Origin: Nocardioides islandensis | GTDB taxonomy: Bacteria > Actinomycetota > Actinomycetes > Propionibacteriales > Nocardioidaceae | Assembly: GCF_015352455.1 (NCBI RefSeq) | Contig: NZ_JADKPN010000002.1 | Coordinates: 329,060-393,059, forward strand | Reading direction: 5' to 3' | Length of the DNA stretch: 64,000 nt | Shown here: piece after piece, positions 16,866 through 24,734 of the stretch | Layout: each line of letters begins with the position of its first letter | Position numbering within the stretch: position 1 is the stretch's first letter | The notes under the pieces: model-generated | Database searches by the model: none | Told to the model about the DNA's origin: nothing | What the model saw: only the letters and a program-made list of their open reading frames with translations | Program-made: the position numbers and the translations under genes

Positions 16866-18260
16866 TCAGTCCATGTCGACGTGGGCGTACGGGTCGACCA
16901 CGCCTCGCATCCGGCTCAGCATCGGCGGCTTGCTCTTCGGGAAGTTCTCGTACCAGTAGTCGATGAAGCGCTGGTACTTCATGGTGGTGGCGCGTCGCTT
17001 GATGATCCCGAAGTTCTCGTCGGAGACCGCGGCGAACCCGGACCAGTTGGACGACCCGTTCAGGGTCAGCCAGGCACCGGTGATCCCGCCCCAGACGCCG
17101 TTGATCGTCAGCGCCTTCAGGTGGAAGTAGTTGTCGAACTCGCCGTCACCGTCGAAGTCCTGCACGAGGTGCTTCTTCGGCACCACGCCACGGGCCGTCG
17201 GCTGGTTGAGGAACCGGAAGATGGCCACGCCCATGACGGTGTAGGCGATGCGCACGTCGCAGCCCTGCGCGTAGAGCTCCTTGAGCCGCGCGGCGATGGC
17301 CATGCCACGCTCGTTGCGCATCACGTCCGGAGCGGCGCGGATGACGGTGCGGCCGCCCTTGCCGGCGCCGTCGGTGGCGCCGAGGCACTGCACCTTGCTG
17401 AGCAGGTCCTGGACCGGGTCGCCGGTACGGCCGCCGGGGCCGACGAGGGGCGTGAACCCCCACAGGTCCTTGCCGGTGTCCTTCTCGACGAACTGCTGCG
17501 CGACCGGCTCGTCCTGCCACATCTCGTGGTAGGTGTGGACGCCGAACCGGTACAGCTGCTTGTTGTCGATCCAGGTGTAGAGGTCGTTCCACTGGTTCAC
17601 CGCGCCCGCCACGGTGAGGTTCGCCGAGCCCTGCATGACGACGTTCTTGGCCTTGCCGGTCTTCGAGAAGAGATAGAACTTCGAGTGCGCGGCGCCCCCC
17701 TGCCCCCGGCACGAGTCGATGCAGGTCTTGGCGTAGCTGCGCCGCCGCTGCGGCAGCTTCTGGTTGTTGCGCTTGAGCGTCGCCTTCAGCCGCACGAAGC
17801 CGGGGTTGGGGATGTCCACCAGGTTCGTGTTGTCCATGAGAACGCGGACCTTCACGCCGCGGAGCTGGGCGCGGATCAGCGCGTCCACCGCCGTGCGGGA
17901 CATGATGTTCCAGGACATGATCCGGATCCGCGACCTCGCAGGCGCGTGGTTGATCGCCGCGATGATCTTGCCGAAGACGCGGTTGCGGTCCTCGCGCCGG
18001 CCCAGTGCGGCGTTGAACACGACGCCCGGCGCGGGCGAGTAGCGCTTCGGCTTCTTGTCCGCGGCCAGGGCCCGTTCGTTGGTGACCAGGCTGTCGTCGA
18101 GGCTGCTCGTGGCCGGCCCGGTGAGCGAGGGCTCCTCGGCCGAGATGGTCGGCGTCCCCGACCTGGCGGGCGTGCCCGCGGGGTCGGCGTTGCTGGTGCC
18201 ACCGAGAGCGAGCACACCGGCGACGAGCGCGAGCGCGATCAGGAACCGTGCAGGACGCAC
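16866..18260 (-). CDS. secreted phospholipase-D-like protein
   Basis: 464 aa with a signal peptide (1-25) and two HKD-type half-sites. The first is AHSKFYLFS (His192, Lys194) with GSANLT (211-216); the second is FHLKALTI (His380, Lys382) with NGSSNWSG (402-409). The Asp usually closing each HKD is not obvious, but the HxK and GS.N elements of both halves are kept, so it could be an active phosphodiesterase on lipid, teichoic acid or DNA outside the cell. A Cys pair at 180/184 may form a disulfide. It ends 9 bp before the LicD fusion starts, so it may lead the same operon. Confidence 0.8.
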   Translation of the reverse strand: MRPARFLIALALVAGVLALGGTSNADPAGTPARSGTPTISAEEPSLTGPATSSLDDSLVTNERALAADKKPKRYSPAPGVVFNAALGRREDRNRVFGKIIAAINHAPARSRIRIMSWNIMSRTAVDALIRAQLRGVKVRVLMDNTNLVDIPNPGFVRLKATLKRNNQKLPQRRRSYAKTCIDSCRGQGGAAHSKFYLFSKTGKAKNVVMQGSANLTVAGAVNQWNDLYTWIDNKQLYRFGVHTYHEMWQDEPVAQQFVEKDTGKDLWGFTPLVGPGGRTGDPVQDLLSKVQCLGATDGAGKGGRTVIRAAPDVMRNERGMAIAARLKELYAQGCDVRIAYTVMGVAIFRFLNQPTARGVVPKKHLVQDFDGDGEFDNYFHLKALTINGVWGGITGAWLTLNGSSNWSGFAAVSDENFGIIKRRATTMKYQRFIDYWYENFPKSKPPMLSRMRGVVDPYAHVDMD

Positions 18261-18348
18261 GAGCCACTCCTTCGAAGAAGATCGGTCGTTTCTTGGGGGC
18301 GGCGAGCCCCGTTCAACGGCGTGCCTCGATGCCTGGGAGGGCGGCTCA

Positions 18349-18368
18349 AGTGCCGAGTTGGCACTATA
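18349..18368 (-). promoter_or_regulatory. promoter -10 overlapped by a palindrome, upstream of the phospholipase-D gene
   Basis: On the minus strand a good -10, TATAGT (18368-18363), overlaps the perfect inverted repeat AGTGCC-N5-GGCACT (18349-18365). The expected transcript start falls inside the palindrome, leaving a leader of about 95 nt before the ATG at 18260. An operator for a repressor is the simplest reading. Confidence 0.5.
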
Positions 18369-18420
18369 ACTGGACAGCCGTCAAGCCCGACAAATCAGGC
18401 GACCGACCCCGTGGGCGGTG

Positions 18421-18843
18421 TCACGCCCGGCAGGAGCGCACCATCTTGAGGTAGCCCTTGTCCTTGTCCAGCGGGCCGCTGGCCTCGTAGATCTTCCCGC
18501 CGGCCACGCCGTAGAAGCGGTCCGCGTAGCGGACGATGTGCTGGCCCGAGGAGCAGGAGAGGTTGTCGGCCGCGACCTGGTCGCTGCCGTCGAGGCAGCC
18601 CTTGTAGCCGCCTGGGATCTTCTGGCCCGCGACCCAGACGCTGTCGCACGCGGGCCAGTCCGGCGCCTCGGACGTGGCCTCGGTGCTGGCCGGGGTGTCG
18701 CTCGGCGTGGCCGAGGAGCTGGTGGACGTGGTGTCGGCCGGGTCAGCGGCGGACGATCCGGAGTCGTCTCCGCAGGCGCTCACCAGCGCGAGTGGGACCA
18801 CGAGCGCTGCCACGACTGTCGTCAGCATTCCCCGTGCCTTCAT
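18421..18843 (-). CDS. small lipoprotein, function unknown
   Basis: 140 aa. Signal sequence with lipobox VSAC (Cys24), then a Ser/Thr/Asp-rich linker (about 28-60) and a compact domain of about 75 residues with four cysteines (WPACDSVW, YKGCLDG, NLSCSSG, VRSCRA) that could make two disulfides. I do not recognise the family. Its first 101 bp overlap the 3' end of the sulfotransferase-like gene in another frame; both ORFs look genuine upstream and downstream of the overlap. It should sit on the outer membrane face next to the secreted enzymes of this locus. Confidence 0.65.
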   Translation of the reverse strand: MKARGMLTTVVAALVVPLALVSACGDDSGSSAADPADTTSTSSSATPSDTPASTEATSEAPDWPACDSVWVAGQKIPGGYKGCLDGSDQVAADNLSCSSGQHIVRYADRFYGVAGGKIYEASGPLDKDKGYLKMVRSCRA

Positions 18844-19906
18844 GGCTGGAGTCTACGTCGGCTTCGGCGACCCGGCGGAGGACGTCGTCGACGATCTGGT
18901 CCACCTCGGCGGGGTCCGGGACACCGGCGGGCACCTCGTCGGGCCGAGGGTCACCGGGTGCTCCGAGCACGGGCTCCAGGTCGGTCAGGTCGCCGTGCAC
19001 GCGGTACCCCGCGGCCTCGACCTCGGCCCGCCAGGCCGCGGTCGCGGGGACGAACACGTCGGCCAGGTCGGCCGGCGTCCGGGCCGGCGTGCCCGGTCGT
19101 CCCGCGAGCCGGTCCTCGGCGAGGTCCCGCTTCACGTACCTCGCGTGCTGGCGCGGGGTCAGCCGCCCGGCGAGACCGCGGTTCACGGCCCGGAGCAGGG
19201 CGACCGACTCGACGGTCAGCGACGGGTTCGCCGGCGGGACGGCGCGCGGGTCGACCACGCCCGGCGGGATGCCGCAGGCGTCGGCGAACCGCTGCCACAG
19301 GACCTCAGGCGCGGCCCCGGGCGGCGGGGCCGGGACCAGGTGCACGCGCTCGGCGGGTACGGCCGTCGCCCAGCGACGCAGCGCCGCGGCGTGGTCCTGG
19401 GCGTGCCAGAAGTGCGGACGAACCGCTGGCGTCGAGCGGTCGTCGGCGCGGTACTGCTCGCGCTCGAAGTCCGCGAACGAGCCGACGTCGCCGAGCTTGA
19501 CCTCCTCCTGCCAGTGCGCCGTCGCCTGCCGCCCGAGGTCGCGCGCGGTGACGACCACGTCGACGCGCATCCCCTCCAGCGGGGCGAGAGCCGCCGCGAT
19601 CTCGTCCGGCTCCGCGCCGCCGAGGATCTCGTGGCTGATCACCGACACGCCGTCGTAGGACCGCACCCGGTCGCACAGCGCCTGCCAGGTTCCGGCGACG
19701 TCCTCCTCGGCCAGCCCGAACTTCTCGCGGCTCCCCCGCACCTCGACGGCACCCAGAAACATCGCCTGCGGCCTCACGAACGGGTACAGCACCCCGGCCT
19801 CGCGCAGCGCGTCGCGATGGCCGGCCAGCAGGGCCTGGAGGTACGTCGTGCCGGTCTTGGGCAGCCCGACGTGCAGCACCACTCGTGCGGCGTCTCGGGG
19901 CGTCAT
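18743..19906 (-). CDS. sulfotransferase-like protein, second copy
   Basis: 387 aa, paralogous in layout to the protein at 14005-15024. It starts VVLHVGLPKTGTTYLQALL (residues 9-27), the PAPS 5'-phosphosulfate loop, and has VVVTARDLGRQATAHWQEE (about 117-135) for the 3'-phosphate site. The last 35 residues, from DSSHEGTGNADDSRG on, are low-complexity and basic and lie over the start of the lipoprotein gene, so the natural end could be an extension rather than part of the fold. Cytoplasmic; substrate unknown. The ATG at 19906 follows the family start exactly. Confidence 0.7.
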   Translation of the reverse strand: MTPRDAARVVLHVGLPKTGTTYLQALLAGHRDALREAGVLYPFVRPQAMFLGAVEVRGSREKFGLAEEDVAGTWQALCDRVRSYDGVSVISHEILGGAEPDEIAAALAPLEGMRVDVVVTARDLGRQATAHWQEEVKLGDVGSFADFEREQYRADDRSTPAVRPHFWHAQDHAAALRRWATAVPAERVHLVPAPPPGAAPEVLWQRFADACGIPPGVVDPRAVPPANPSLTVESVALLRAVNRGLAGRLTPRQHARYVKRDLAEDRLAGRPGTPARTPADLADVFVPATAAWRAEVEAAGYRVHGDLTDLEPVLGAPGDPRPDEVPAGVPDPAEVDQIVDDVLRRVAEADVDSSHEGTGNADDSRGSARGPTRAGERLRRRLRIVRR

Positions 19907-19932
19907 GCGCCCATCGTGGCACCGCGCCCGAG

Positions 19933-19938
19933 TAGCGT
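19933..19938 (+). promoter_or_regulatory. putative -10 box of a leaderless promoter
   Basis: TAGCGT ends 8 nt before the GTG at 19947, and no ribosome binding site is present. This fits a leaderless transcript of the MgtE-N/CBS gene. Confidence 0.4.
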
Positions 19939-19946
19939 TCGCACAC

Positions 19947-21194
19947 GTGAGCACCAGCCCGTCCCGCGTGTACGCCGCGCGGCTCGTCGGACTGCCGATC
20001 TTCGACCCACAGGGCGACCAGGTCGGCAAGGTGCGCGACCTGGTGGTGGCCATCCGGTCCGAGGGCAGCCAGCCGCGGGTGCTCGGCCTGGTGGCGGAGG
20101 TGTTCGGACGGCGCCGCATCTTCGTGCCGATGACGCGGGTGACCAACATCGACAGCGGGCAGGTCTACACGACCGGGTTGCTGAACATGCGCCGCTTCGA
20201 GCAGCGGCCCACCGAGACTCTGGTGGTCGGGCAGCTCTTCGACCGCACGGTCACGGTCAAGACGACCGGCGTCACCGGCACGATCTACGACGTCGCGATG
20301 GAGCAGGCCCGCACCCGCGACTGGGTGCTCAGCCGGATCGCCGTCCAGGAGCCCGCCAAGGGCCTGCGTCGCCGCGGGCAGACCCACGTCGCCGAGTGGG
20401 CCGAGGTCGAGGGCCTGAGCCGGCGCGAGCCCACCCAGGCCGCCACGCAGCTGATCCACGCCCTCAACGAGCTCCGCCCGGCCGACGCGGCGAGCGTGAT
20501 CCACGACCTGCCGCTCGAGCGCCGTACCGCTGTCGTCGCCGCCCTGACCGACGAGCGCCTCGCCGACGTCCTCGAGGAGCTGCCCGAGGAGGACCAGGTC
20601 GAGATCCTCGGCTACCTGGAGGGAGAGCGGGCCGCCGACGTGCTCGAGGAGATGGACCCCGACGACGCGGCCGACCTGATCGCCGAGCTGCCGCCGGAGC
20701 GGGCCGAGGCGCTGCTCCTGCTGATGGAGCCGGAGGAGGCCGAGGACGTCAAGCGGCTGATGTCGTACGTCGAGAACACCGCCGGCGCGATGATGACCTC
20801 CGAGCCGGTGATCCTCGGTCCGGACGCCACGATCGCCGACGCCCTGGCCCACGTGCGCAACCCCGACCTGACCCCGGCGCTGGCCGCGCTGGTGTACGTC
20901 TGCCGCCCGCCGCTGGAGACGCCGACCGGGCGCTTCCTCGGCGTGGCGCACATCCAGCGCCTGCTGCGCGAACCTCCCTCGACGCTGGTGGCCGGCGCGC
21001 TGGACGACTCGATGGAGAACCTCCGCGTCGAGGCCACCATCGACGAGGTGGCCGCCCACCTCGCGACCTACAACCTGGTCGCGGCGCCGGTCGTCGACGA
21101 GGACGGTCACCTGCTGGGCGCGGTGACGGTCGACGACCTGCTCGACCACATGCTCCCCGAGAACTGGCGGGACCGGGCGGTGCGGCATGGCTGA
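19947..21194 (+). CDS. soluble PRC-barrel/MgtE-N/CBS protein
   Basis: 415 aa without membrane helices. Residues about 5-75 look like a PRC-barrel-type domain (VGLPIFDPQGDQVGKVRDLVV). Residues about 150-275 are the helical MgtE N-domain repeats (LRPADAASVIHDLP, LPEEDQVEILGYL, MDPDDAADLIAELP), followed by a CBS pair to about 400 (MMTSEPVIL, VAAPVVDEDGHLLGAVTVDDLLDH). In MgtE these two parts sense Mg2+ and gate a channel; here the channel is absent. The next gene, overlapping by 8 nt, is a DUF1003 membrane protein, so the pair may form a split Mg2+ sensor and membrane partner. The GTG start follows a TAGCGT box. Confidence 0.8.
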   Translation: MSTSPSRVYAARLVGLPIFDPQGDQVGKVRDLVVAIRSEGSQPRVLGLVAEVFGRRRIFVPMTRVTNIDSGQVYTTGLLNMRRFEQRPTETLVVGQLFDRTVTVKTTGVTGTIYDVAMEQARTRDWVLSRIAVQEPAKGLRRRGQTHVAEWAEVEGLSRREPTQAATQLIHALNELRPADAASVIHDLPLERRTAVVAALTDERLADVLEELPEEDQVEILGYLEGERAADVLEEMDPDDAADLIAELPPERAEALLLLMEPEEAEDVKRLMSYVENTAGAMMTSEPVILGPDATIADALAHVRNPDLTPALAALVYVCRPPLETPTGRFLGVAHIQRLLREPPSTLVAGALDDSMENLRVEATIDEVAAHLATYNLVAAPVVDEDGHLLGAVTVDDLLDHMLPENWRDRAVRHG

Positions 21195-21726
21195 CGTGTC
21201 CCGCGCCTCGCGCCGCGCCCGGCTCGACACCCCCCGGGAGGCCCGTCGCCAGCTGGTCCGGCGGCCGACGTACGACTCCGACAGGTTCGGCGTCTTCGCC
21301 GAGCAGTTCGCCCGGTTCATGGGCACCGCCCAGTTCCTCATCTACATGACGCTGTTCGTGGCGGCCTGGCTGCTGTGGAACGTCCTGATGCCCCGGCGTC
21401 TGGTGTTCGACGACCCGCCGTTCATCGCGCTGACCCTGATGCTCAGCCTCCAGGCGTCGTACGCCGCTCCGTTGATCCTGCTCGCGCAGAACCGGCAGGA
21501 GGCCCGCGACCGGGTGGTCGCCGAGCAGGACCGGCAGGCCGACGCGCGGGCGCACGCCGACATGGAGTTCCTGGCGCGCGAGGTGGCGTCGCTGCGGATG
21601 GCCGTCGGCGAGGTCGCGACCCGCGACTTCCTCCGCTCCGAGCTGCGCTCGCTGCTGTCCGAGCTCGAGGAGCGGACGGACGTCAGCCCAGAAGAACCAG
21701 GCCAGCCAGAGGCACCAGCCAGCTGA
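21187..21726 (+). CDS. DUF1003 membrane protein
   Basis: 179 aa. After a basic N-terminus two hydrophobic segments follow, about 48-68 (FLIYMTLFVAAWLLWN) and 78-100 (PFIALTLMLSLQASYAAPLILLA), then a long charged helix (QNRQEARDRVVAEQDRQADARAHADMEF) to the end. This is the standard DUF1003 pattern, with DRFG and the PF..L..LS.QA..AP motif. Function unknown. Its start lies within the 3' end of the MgtE-N/CBS gene, so the two are translationally coupled; it overlaps the next minus-strand gene by 44 bp at its 3' end. Confidence 0.85.
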   Translation: MADVSRASRRARLDTPREARRQLVRRPTYDSDRFGVFAEQFARFMGTAQFLIYMTLFVAAWLLWNVLMPRRLVFDDPPFIALTLMLSLQASYAAPLILLAQNRQEARDRVVAEQDRQADARAHADMEFLAREVASLRMAVGEVATRDFLRSELRSLLSELEERTDVSPEEPGQPEAPAS

Positions 21727-22405
21727 CGAACGATCCGACGAGGAAGTACTCCGTCAGCCGGTGCACCTTGTCCTGCTCGGCCGGCGAGGACAGCTCCGGC
21801 CAGCGGAGCAGGCCCTTCGCGGCCACCACGATCGCGGCGGCGGTGAGGTTGCCGGCCAGGCCGAGGCCGAGGATGAACAATCGCTCCAGCGGCCCGAGCA
21901 GCCGCCCGCCCTTGAGCGTGCGCGCCGGCCCGGACAGCCCGCCGGCGGCGTCGGGCCGCATCGTGCCGGTCGCCGACAGCACGAGGCGGACCAGCACGTT
22001 GCCGGTCGACAGCTGGACGAGCAGCACGCCCGCGAGCAGCAGCGCCCGGTCGGGCTCGAGCCCGGCGAGCACCGGGGCGTCCGCCTGTGCCAGCCAGTCG
22101 GCGTAGGGCCCGGCCGCGTCCGCGGCCTGGCCCGACAGCAGCACCACGACGACCAGCCCGGCGGCGAGCATCGCCAGGGGCACGACCGCCCGGTGCGCGC
22201 GGAAGCCGAGGGCGACGACCCGCTCCCACGCACAGGCGTACGCCGCCAGGACCAGCACCGCGAGCAGGTCCGGCCAGCCGGTGAGTCCGGCAAGCAGACC
22301 CAGGCCCAGGGTGACCGCGGCGGCGATGCCTCCCGGCACGAAGCGGGTGGGCCGCACCGAGTGGACCAGGTCGGCGCACCCGATCCCGACCAGCAGCAGG
22401 GCCAA
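21683..22405 (-). CDS. DUF3307-like membrane protein, SatD partner
   Basis: About 240 aa and highly hydrophobic (six or more segments). The C-terminal region GRLLGPLERLFILGLG, AAAIVVAAKGLLRW and LTEYFLVGSFVSW follows the pattern of DUF3307 proteins (GR.IG.LER..IL, AAK..LR, EY.L.G...S), which in other bacteria are found beside SatD. The start is not clean: the first candidate is TTG at 22405, one codon after CTG and TGG, 6 bp after the SatD stop, so reinitiation after SatD is likely. Function unknown; it should act in the membrane with SatD. Confidence 0.6.
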   Translation of the reverse strand: MALLLVGIGCADLVHSVRPTRFVPGGIAAAVTLGLGLLAGLTGWPDLLAVLVLAAYACAWERVVALGFRAHRAVVPLAMLAAGLVVVVLLSGQAADAAGPYADWLAQADAPVLAGLEPDRALLLAGVLLVQLSTGNVLVRLVLSATGTMRPDAAGGLSGPARTLKGGRLLGPLERLFILGLGLAGNLTAAAIVVAAKGLLRWPELSSPAEQDKVHRLTEYFLVGSFVSWLVPLAGLVLLG

Positions 22406-22410
22406 CCAGC

Positions 22411-23112
22411 TCAGTGGATCTCTCCCATCAGTCGTTCGCTCGCGACGAGCGCCGCGAGGCCGTCGTGGCGGACCCGCTGCGACACCGCGGAGGGCGAGAC
22501 GTCCTCCTTCTCCGCGATCTCACGCTGGGTCCTCCCGGACAGCAGACCACGCAGCACCCCCAGGGACCGGTCGGACAGGCCGCCGACCATCTCGTCGCGC
22601 AGCACGAGGGCGGCGTTCACGGCGGCCTGGTCCGGGCCGTCGCATCCCTCGGCCACGCGGTACGCCGTCCGCCGGCGCCGGTGCCCGGCTCGCGCGGCGT
22701 CCTGCTCGACCTCGACGACCGCCGCACGAGCGGCCCACCAGCCGGGCCCGTCCTGGATCCTCGGGTCCTCGTCGAGGACCTCGACCGGCCCCCAGCCGAT
22801 GCCCTGACGGACGTCGACCTCGGGCAGCAGGGCCAGGCGCAGCCACCGGGTCGCCCGCAACGCGGCGCCCACGGTCGCGAAGACGCCCTGGTACTCGTCG
22901 CCCGCCGTGATCCACAGCGGCGCGACGAGCAGGGTCCGGCCGTCGCCGTCGGCTCGCCGCTCCTCGGCCCGCAGCAGGTCGTTGACCTCCTCCAGGCGGC
23001 CGGCGAGGCGGCCGTGCAGGTCCTGGCGGTCGGCGAAGCCGCGCGACCCGACCACGTCCCCGATGACCGTGGCCACGGCGACGGGTGAAGTCATCTCCTT
23101 CTTTGGCACCAT
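22411..23112 (-). CDS. SatD family protein with C-terminal helix-turn-helix
   Basis: 233 aa from the ATG at 23112 (an in-frame ATG six codons later, at 23094, is an alternative). It opens VAVATVIGDVVGSRGFADR, the SatD start with the DVVGSR motif, and continues with a soluble alpha/beta domain to about 165. Residues about 185-225 (LLSGRTQREIAEKEDVSPSAVSQRV) read as a helix-turn-helix. SatD was named from the Streptococcus mutans secretion-and-acid-tolerance operon; its biochemical role is unknown. A 16-bp palindrome lies 14 bp upstream of the start, so SatD may control its own operon with the membrane gene. Confidence 0.75.
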   Translation of the reverse strand: MVPKKEMTSPVAVATVIGDVVGSRGFADRQDLHGRLAGRLEEVNDLLRAEERRADGDGRTLLVAPLWITAGDEYQGVFATVGAALRATRWLRLALLPEVDVRQGIGWGPVEVLDEDPRIQDGPGWWAARAAVVEVEQDAARAGHRRRRTAYRVAEGCDGPDQAAVNAALVLRDEMVGGLSDRSLGVLRGLLSGRTQREIAEKEDVSPSAVSQRVRHDGLAALVASERLMGEIH

Positions 23113-23126
23113 GGTGAAGAGGATAC

Positions 23127-23142
23127 CTTACTCTGAAGTAAG
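23127..23142. promoter_or_regulatory. CTTACT-CTGA-AGTAAG palindrome, satD operator candidate
   Basis: Perfect 6-bp arms around a 4-nt centre, in an unusually AT-rich patch. It is centred about 23 bp upstream of the satD start and 97 bp upstream of mrp. Its position fits a repressor or activator site over the satD promoter. Confidence 0.55.
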
Positions 23143-23215
23143 ATGAAGCCCTGCGCTTCCGTTCGCACGAGGTCCGCCGCCGGCCACCGAAGCGGGGATC
23201 CCCGTGCGCACCGCC

Positions 23216-23221
23216 TAGACT
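23216..23221 (+). promoter_or_regulatory. putative -10 box, mrp promoter
   Basis: TAGACT ends 9 nt before the mrp ATG at 23231; no ribosome binding site is visible. A leaderless or nearly leaderless transcript is likely. Confidence 0.45.
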
Positions 23222-23230
23222 CGCGGCACC

Positions 23231-24379
23231 ATGAGCATCTCACCCGAGGCGGTCGACGCCGCGCTGGCCCGCGTGCACGACCCCGAGATCAAACGGCCGA
23301 TCACCGAGCTCGGCATGGTCGACACCATCCACATCGACGGCGGCGTCGTACGACTCACCGTGCTGCTCACCGTCGCCGGGTGCCCCCTCAAGGACACCAT
23401 CGACCGCGACGTCAACGCGGCCCTCCGCGCGGTGCCCGGCGTCACCGACGTCGACCTCACCCTCGGGGTGATGTCCGCCGAGCAGCGCGCGGGTCTCCAG
23501 CAGCAGCTCCGCGGCGGTCAGGCCCAGCGCGACATCCCCTTCGCCCAGCCGGGCTCGCTGACCCAGGTCTTCGCGGTGGCCAGCGGCAAGGGCGGCGTCG
23601 GCAAGTCCTCGCTCACCGTCAACCTCGCCCTCGCGATGGCCGCCGAGGGCCGCGCGGTCGGCATCGTCGACGCCGACATCTACGGCCACTCCGTGCCCGC
23701 GATGCTGGGGGTCGCCGACGCGCGGCCGACCCAGGTCGAGGACCTGATCATGCCGGTGCCCACCGCGTCCGGAGTCAGCGTCATCTCCATCGGCATGCTG
23801 AAGCCGCGGCGCGACCAGGTCGTGGCCTGGCGCGGCCCCATGCTCGACCGGGCCCTGGTGCAGATGCTGGCGGACGTCTACTGGGGCGACCTCGACGTGC
23901 TCCTGCTCGACCTGCCGCCGGGCACCGGCGACGTGGCGATCTCGCTGGGCCAGCACCTGCCCGGCGCCCAGGTGCTGGTGGTGACCACGCCACAGGAGGC
24001 CGCCGCGGAGGTGGCCGAGCGCGCCGGCACGATGGCCTCGATGATGCACCAGCGGGTGGTCGGCGTCGTGGAGAACATGAGCTACCTGACCTGCCCGCAC
24101 TGCGGTCCGTCCCACCAGATCGAGATCTTCGGGGCCGGCGGTGGGGAGCGCGTCGCGAGCACCCTCGCGAGCCGGTTCGGCTACGACGTGCCGCTGCTGG
24201 CCCGCATCCCCTTCGAGCCGTCCCTGCGCGAGGGTGGCGACGCGGGCAAGCCGGTGGTCGAGGCGGACCCGACGAACCCCGCAGCCGTCGCGTTGCGAGA
24301 GGTCGCCACCCGTCTAGTGGGGCGGGGCCGAGGTTTGGCAGGACGCCAGCTGGGCCTGACTCCGACGGGTAAGTTCTAG
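23231..24379 (+). CDS. mrp: Mrp/ApbC-type iron-sulfur cluster carrier ATPase
   Basis: 382 aa. Residues 1-85 are a MIP18/DUF59 domain (ITELGMVDTIHIDGG). A deviant Walker A, ASGKGGVGKSS (117-127), then VDADIYGHSVP, LLDLPPGTGD, ENMSYLTCPHC with its CxxC Fe-S ligand pair near 278-282, define the Mrp/NBP35 P-loop family. The enzyme carries and transfers [4Fe-4S] clusters to client proteins in an ATP-dependent way. The C-terminus is slightly extended (GRGRGLAGRQLGLT). tatB starts 2 bp after its stop, an arrangement also seen around mycobacterial mrp. Confidence 0.9.
   Translation: MSISPEAVDAALARVHDPEIKRPITELGMVDTIHIDGGVVRLTVLLTVAGCPLKDTIDRDVNAALRAVPGVTDVDLTLGVMSAEQRAGLQQQLRGGQAQRDIPFAQPGSLTQVFAVASGKGGVGKSSLTVNLALAMAAEGRAVGIVDADIYGHSVPAMLGVADARPTQVEDLIMPVPTASGVSVISIGMLKPRRDQVVAWRGPMLDRALVQMLADVYWGDLDVLLLDLPPGTGDVAISLGQHLPGAQVLVVTTPQEAAAEVAERAGTMASMMHQRVVGVVENMSYLTCPHCGPSHQIEIFGAGGGERVASTLASRFGYDVPLLARIPFEPSLREGGDAGKPVVEADPTNPAAVALREVATRLVGRGRGLAGRQLGLTPTGKF
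24370..24375 (+). promoter_or_regulatory. putative -10 box for tatB inside mrp
   Basis: TAAGTT lies in the last codons of mrp and ends 6 nt before the tatB GTG at 24382. It could give a separate leaderless tatB transcript in addition to readthrough from mrp. Confidence 0.35.
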
Positions 24380-24381
24380 GC

Positions 24382-24711
24382 GTGTTCGGCGTCGGCCTTC
24401 CGGAGATGATCACCATCGCGCTCGTCGCGGTGCTCGTCTTCGGACCCGACCGGCTGCCCGACCTGGCCCGCCAGGCCGGTCGGATGGCCCGTCAGCTCCG
24501 CACGTTCGCCCACGCGGCGCGCGACGAGCTGCGCACCGAGCTGGGGCCGGAGTACGCCGACCTGCAGCTGCGCGACCTCGATCCGCGCGTGATCGTGCGC
24601 AAGCACATCATGGAGGCGATGAACGAGGAGGACGACGTCGAGCAGAGCAAGCGGCGCCAGCGTCCCCTGCACGAGGGCGAGGCGCCGCCGTTCGACCTGG
24701 ACGCGACCTGA
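24382..24711 (+). CDS. tatB: Sec-independent translocase subunit TatB
   Basis: 109 aa. The N-terminal segment MFGVGLPEMITIALVAVLVFGPDRLPDLARQAGRMARQLR has the acidic residue before the single membrane helix, the FGP hinge and the amphipathic helix of TatA/B proteins, and the acidic, longer tail (to DLDAT) places it with TatB. TatB receives folded twin-arginine precursors together with TatC and hands them to the TatA pore. TatA and TatC are not in the window. Start is GTG at 24382. Confidence 0.9.
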   Translation: MFGVGLPEMITIALVAVLVFGPDRLPDLARQAGRMARQLRTFAHAARDELRTELGPEYADLQLRDLDPRVIVRKHIMEAMNEEDDVEQSKRRQRPLHEGEAPPFDLDAT

Positions 24712-24734
24712 CGGACTCTTGGGGGACACGGAAC

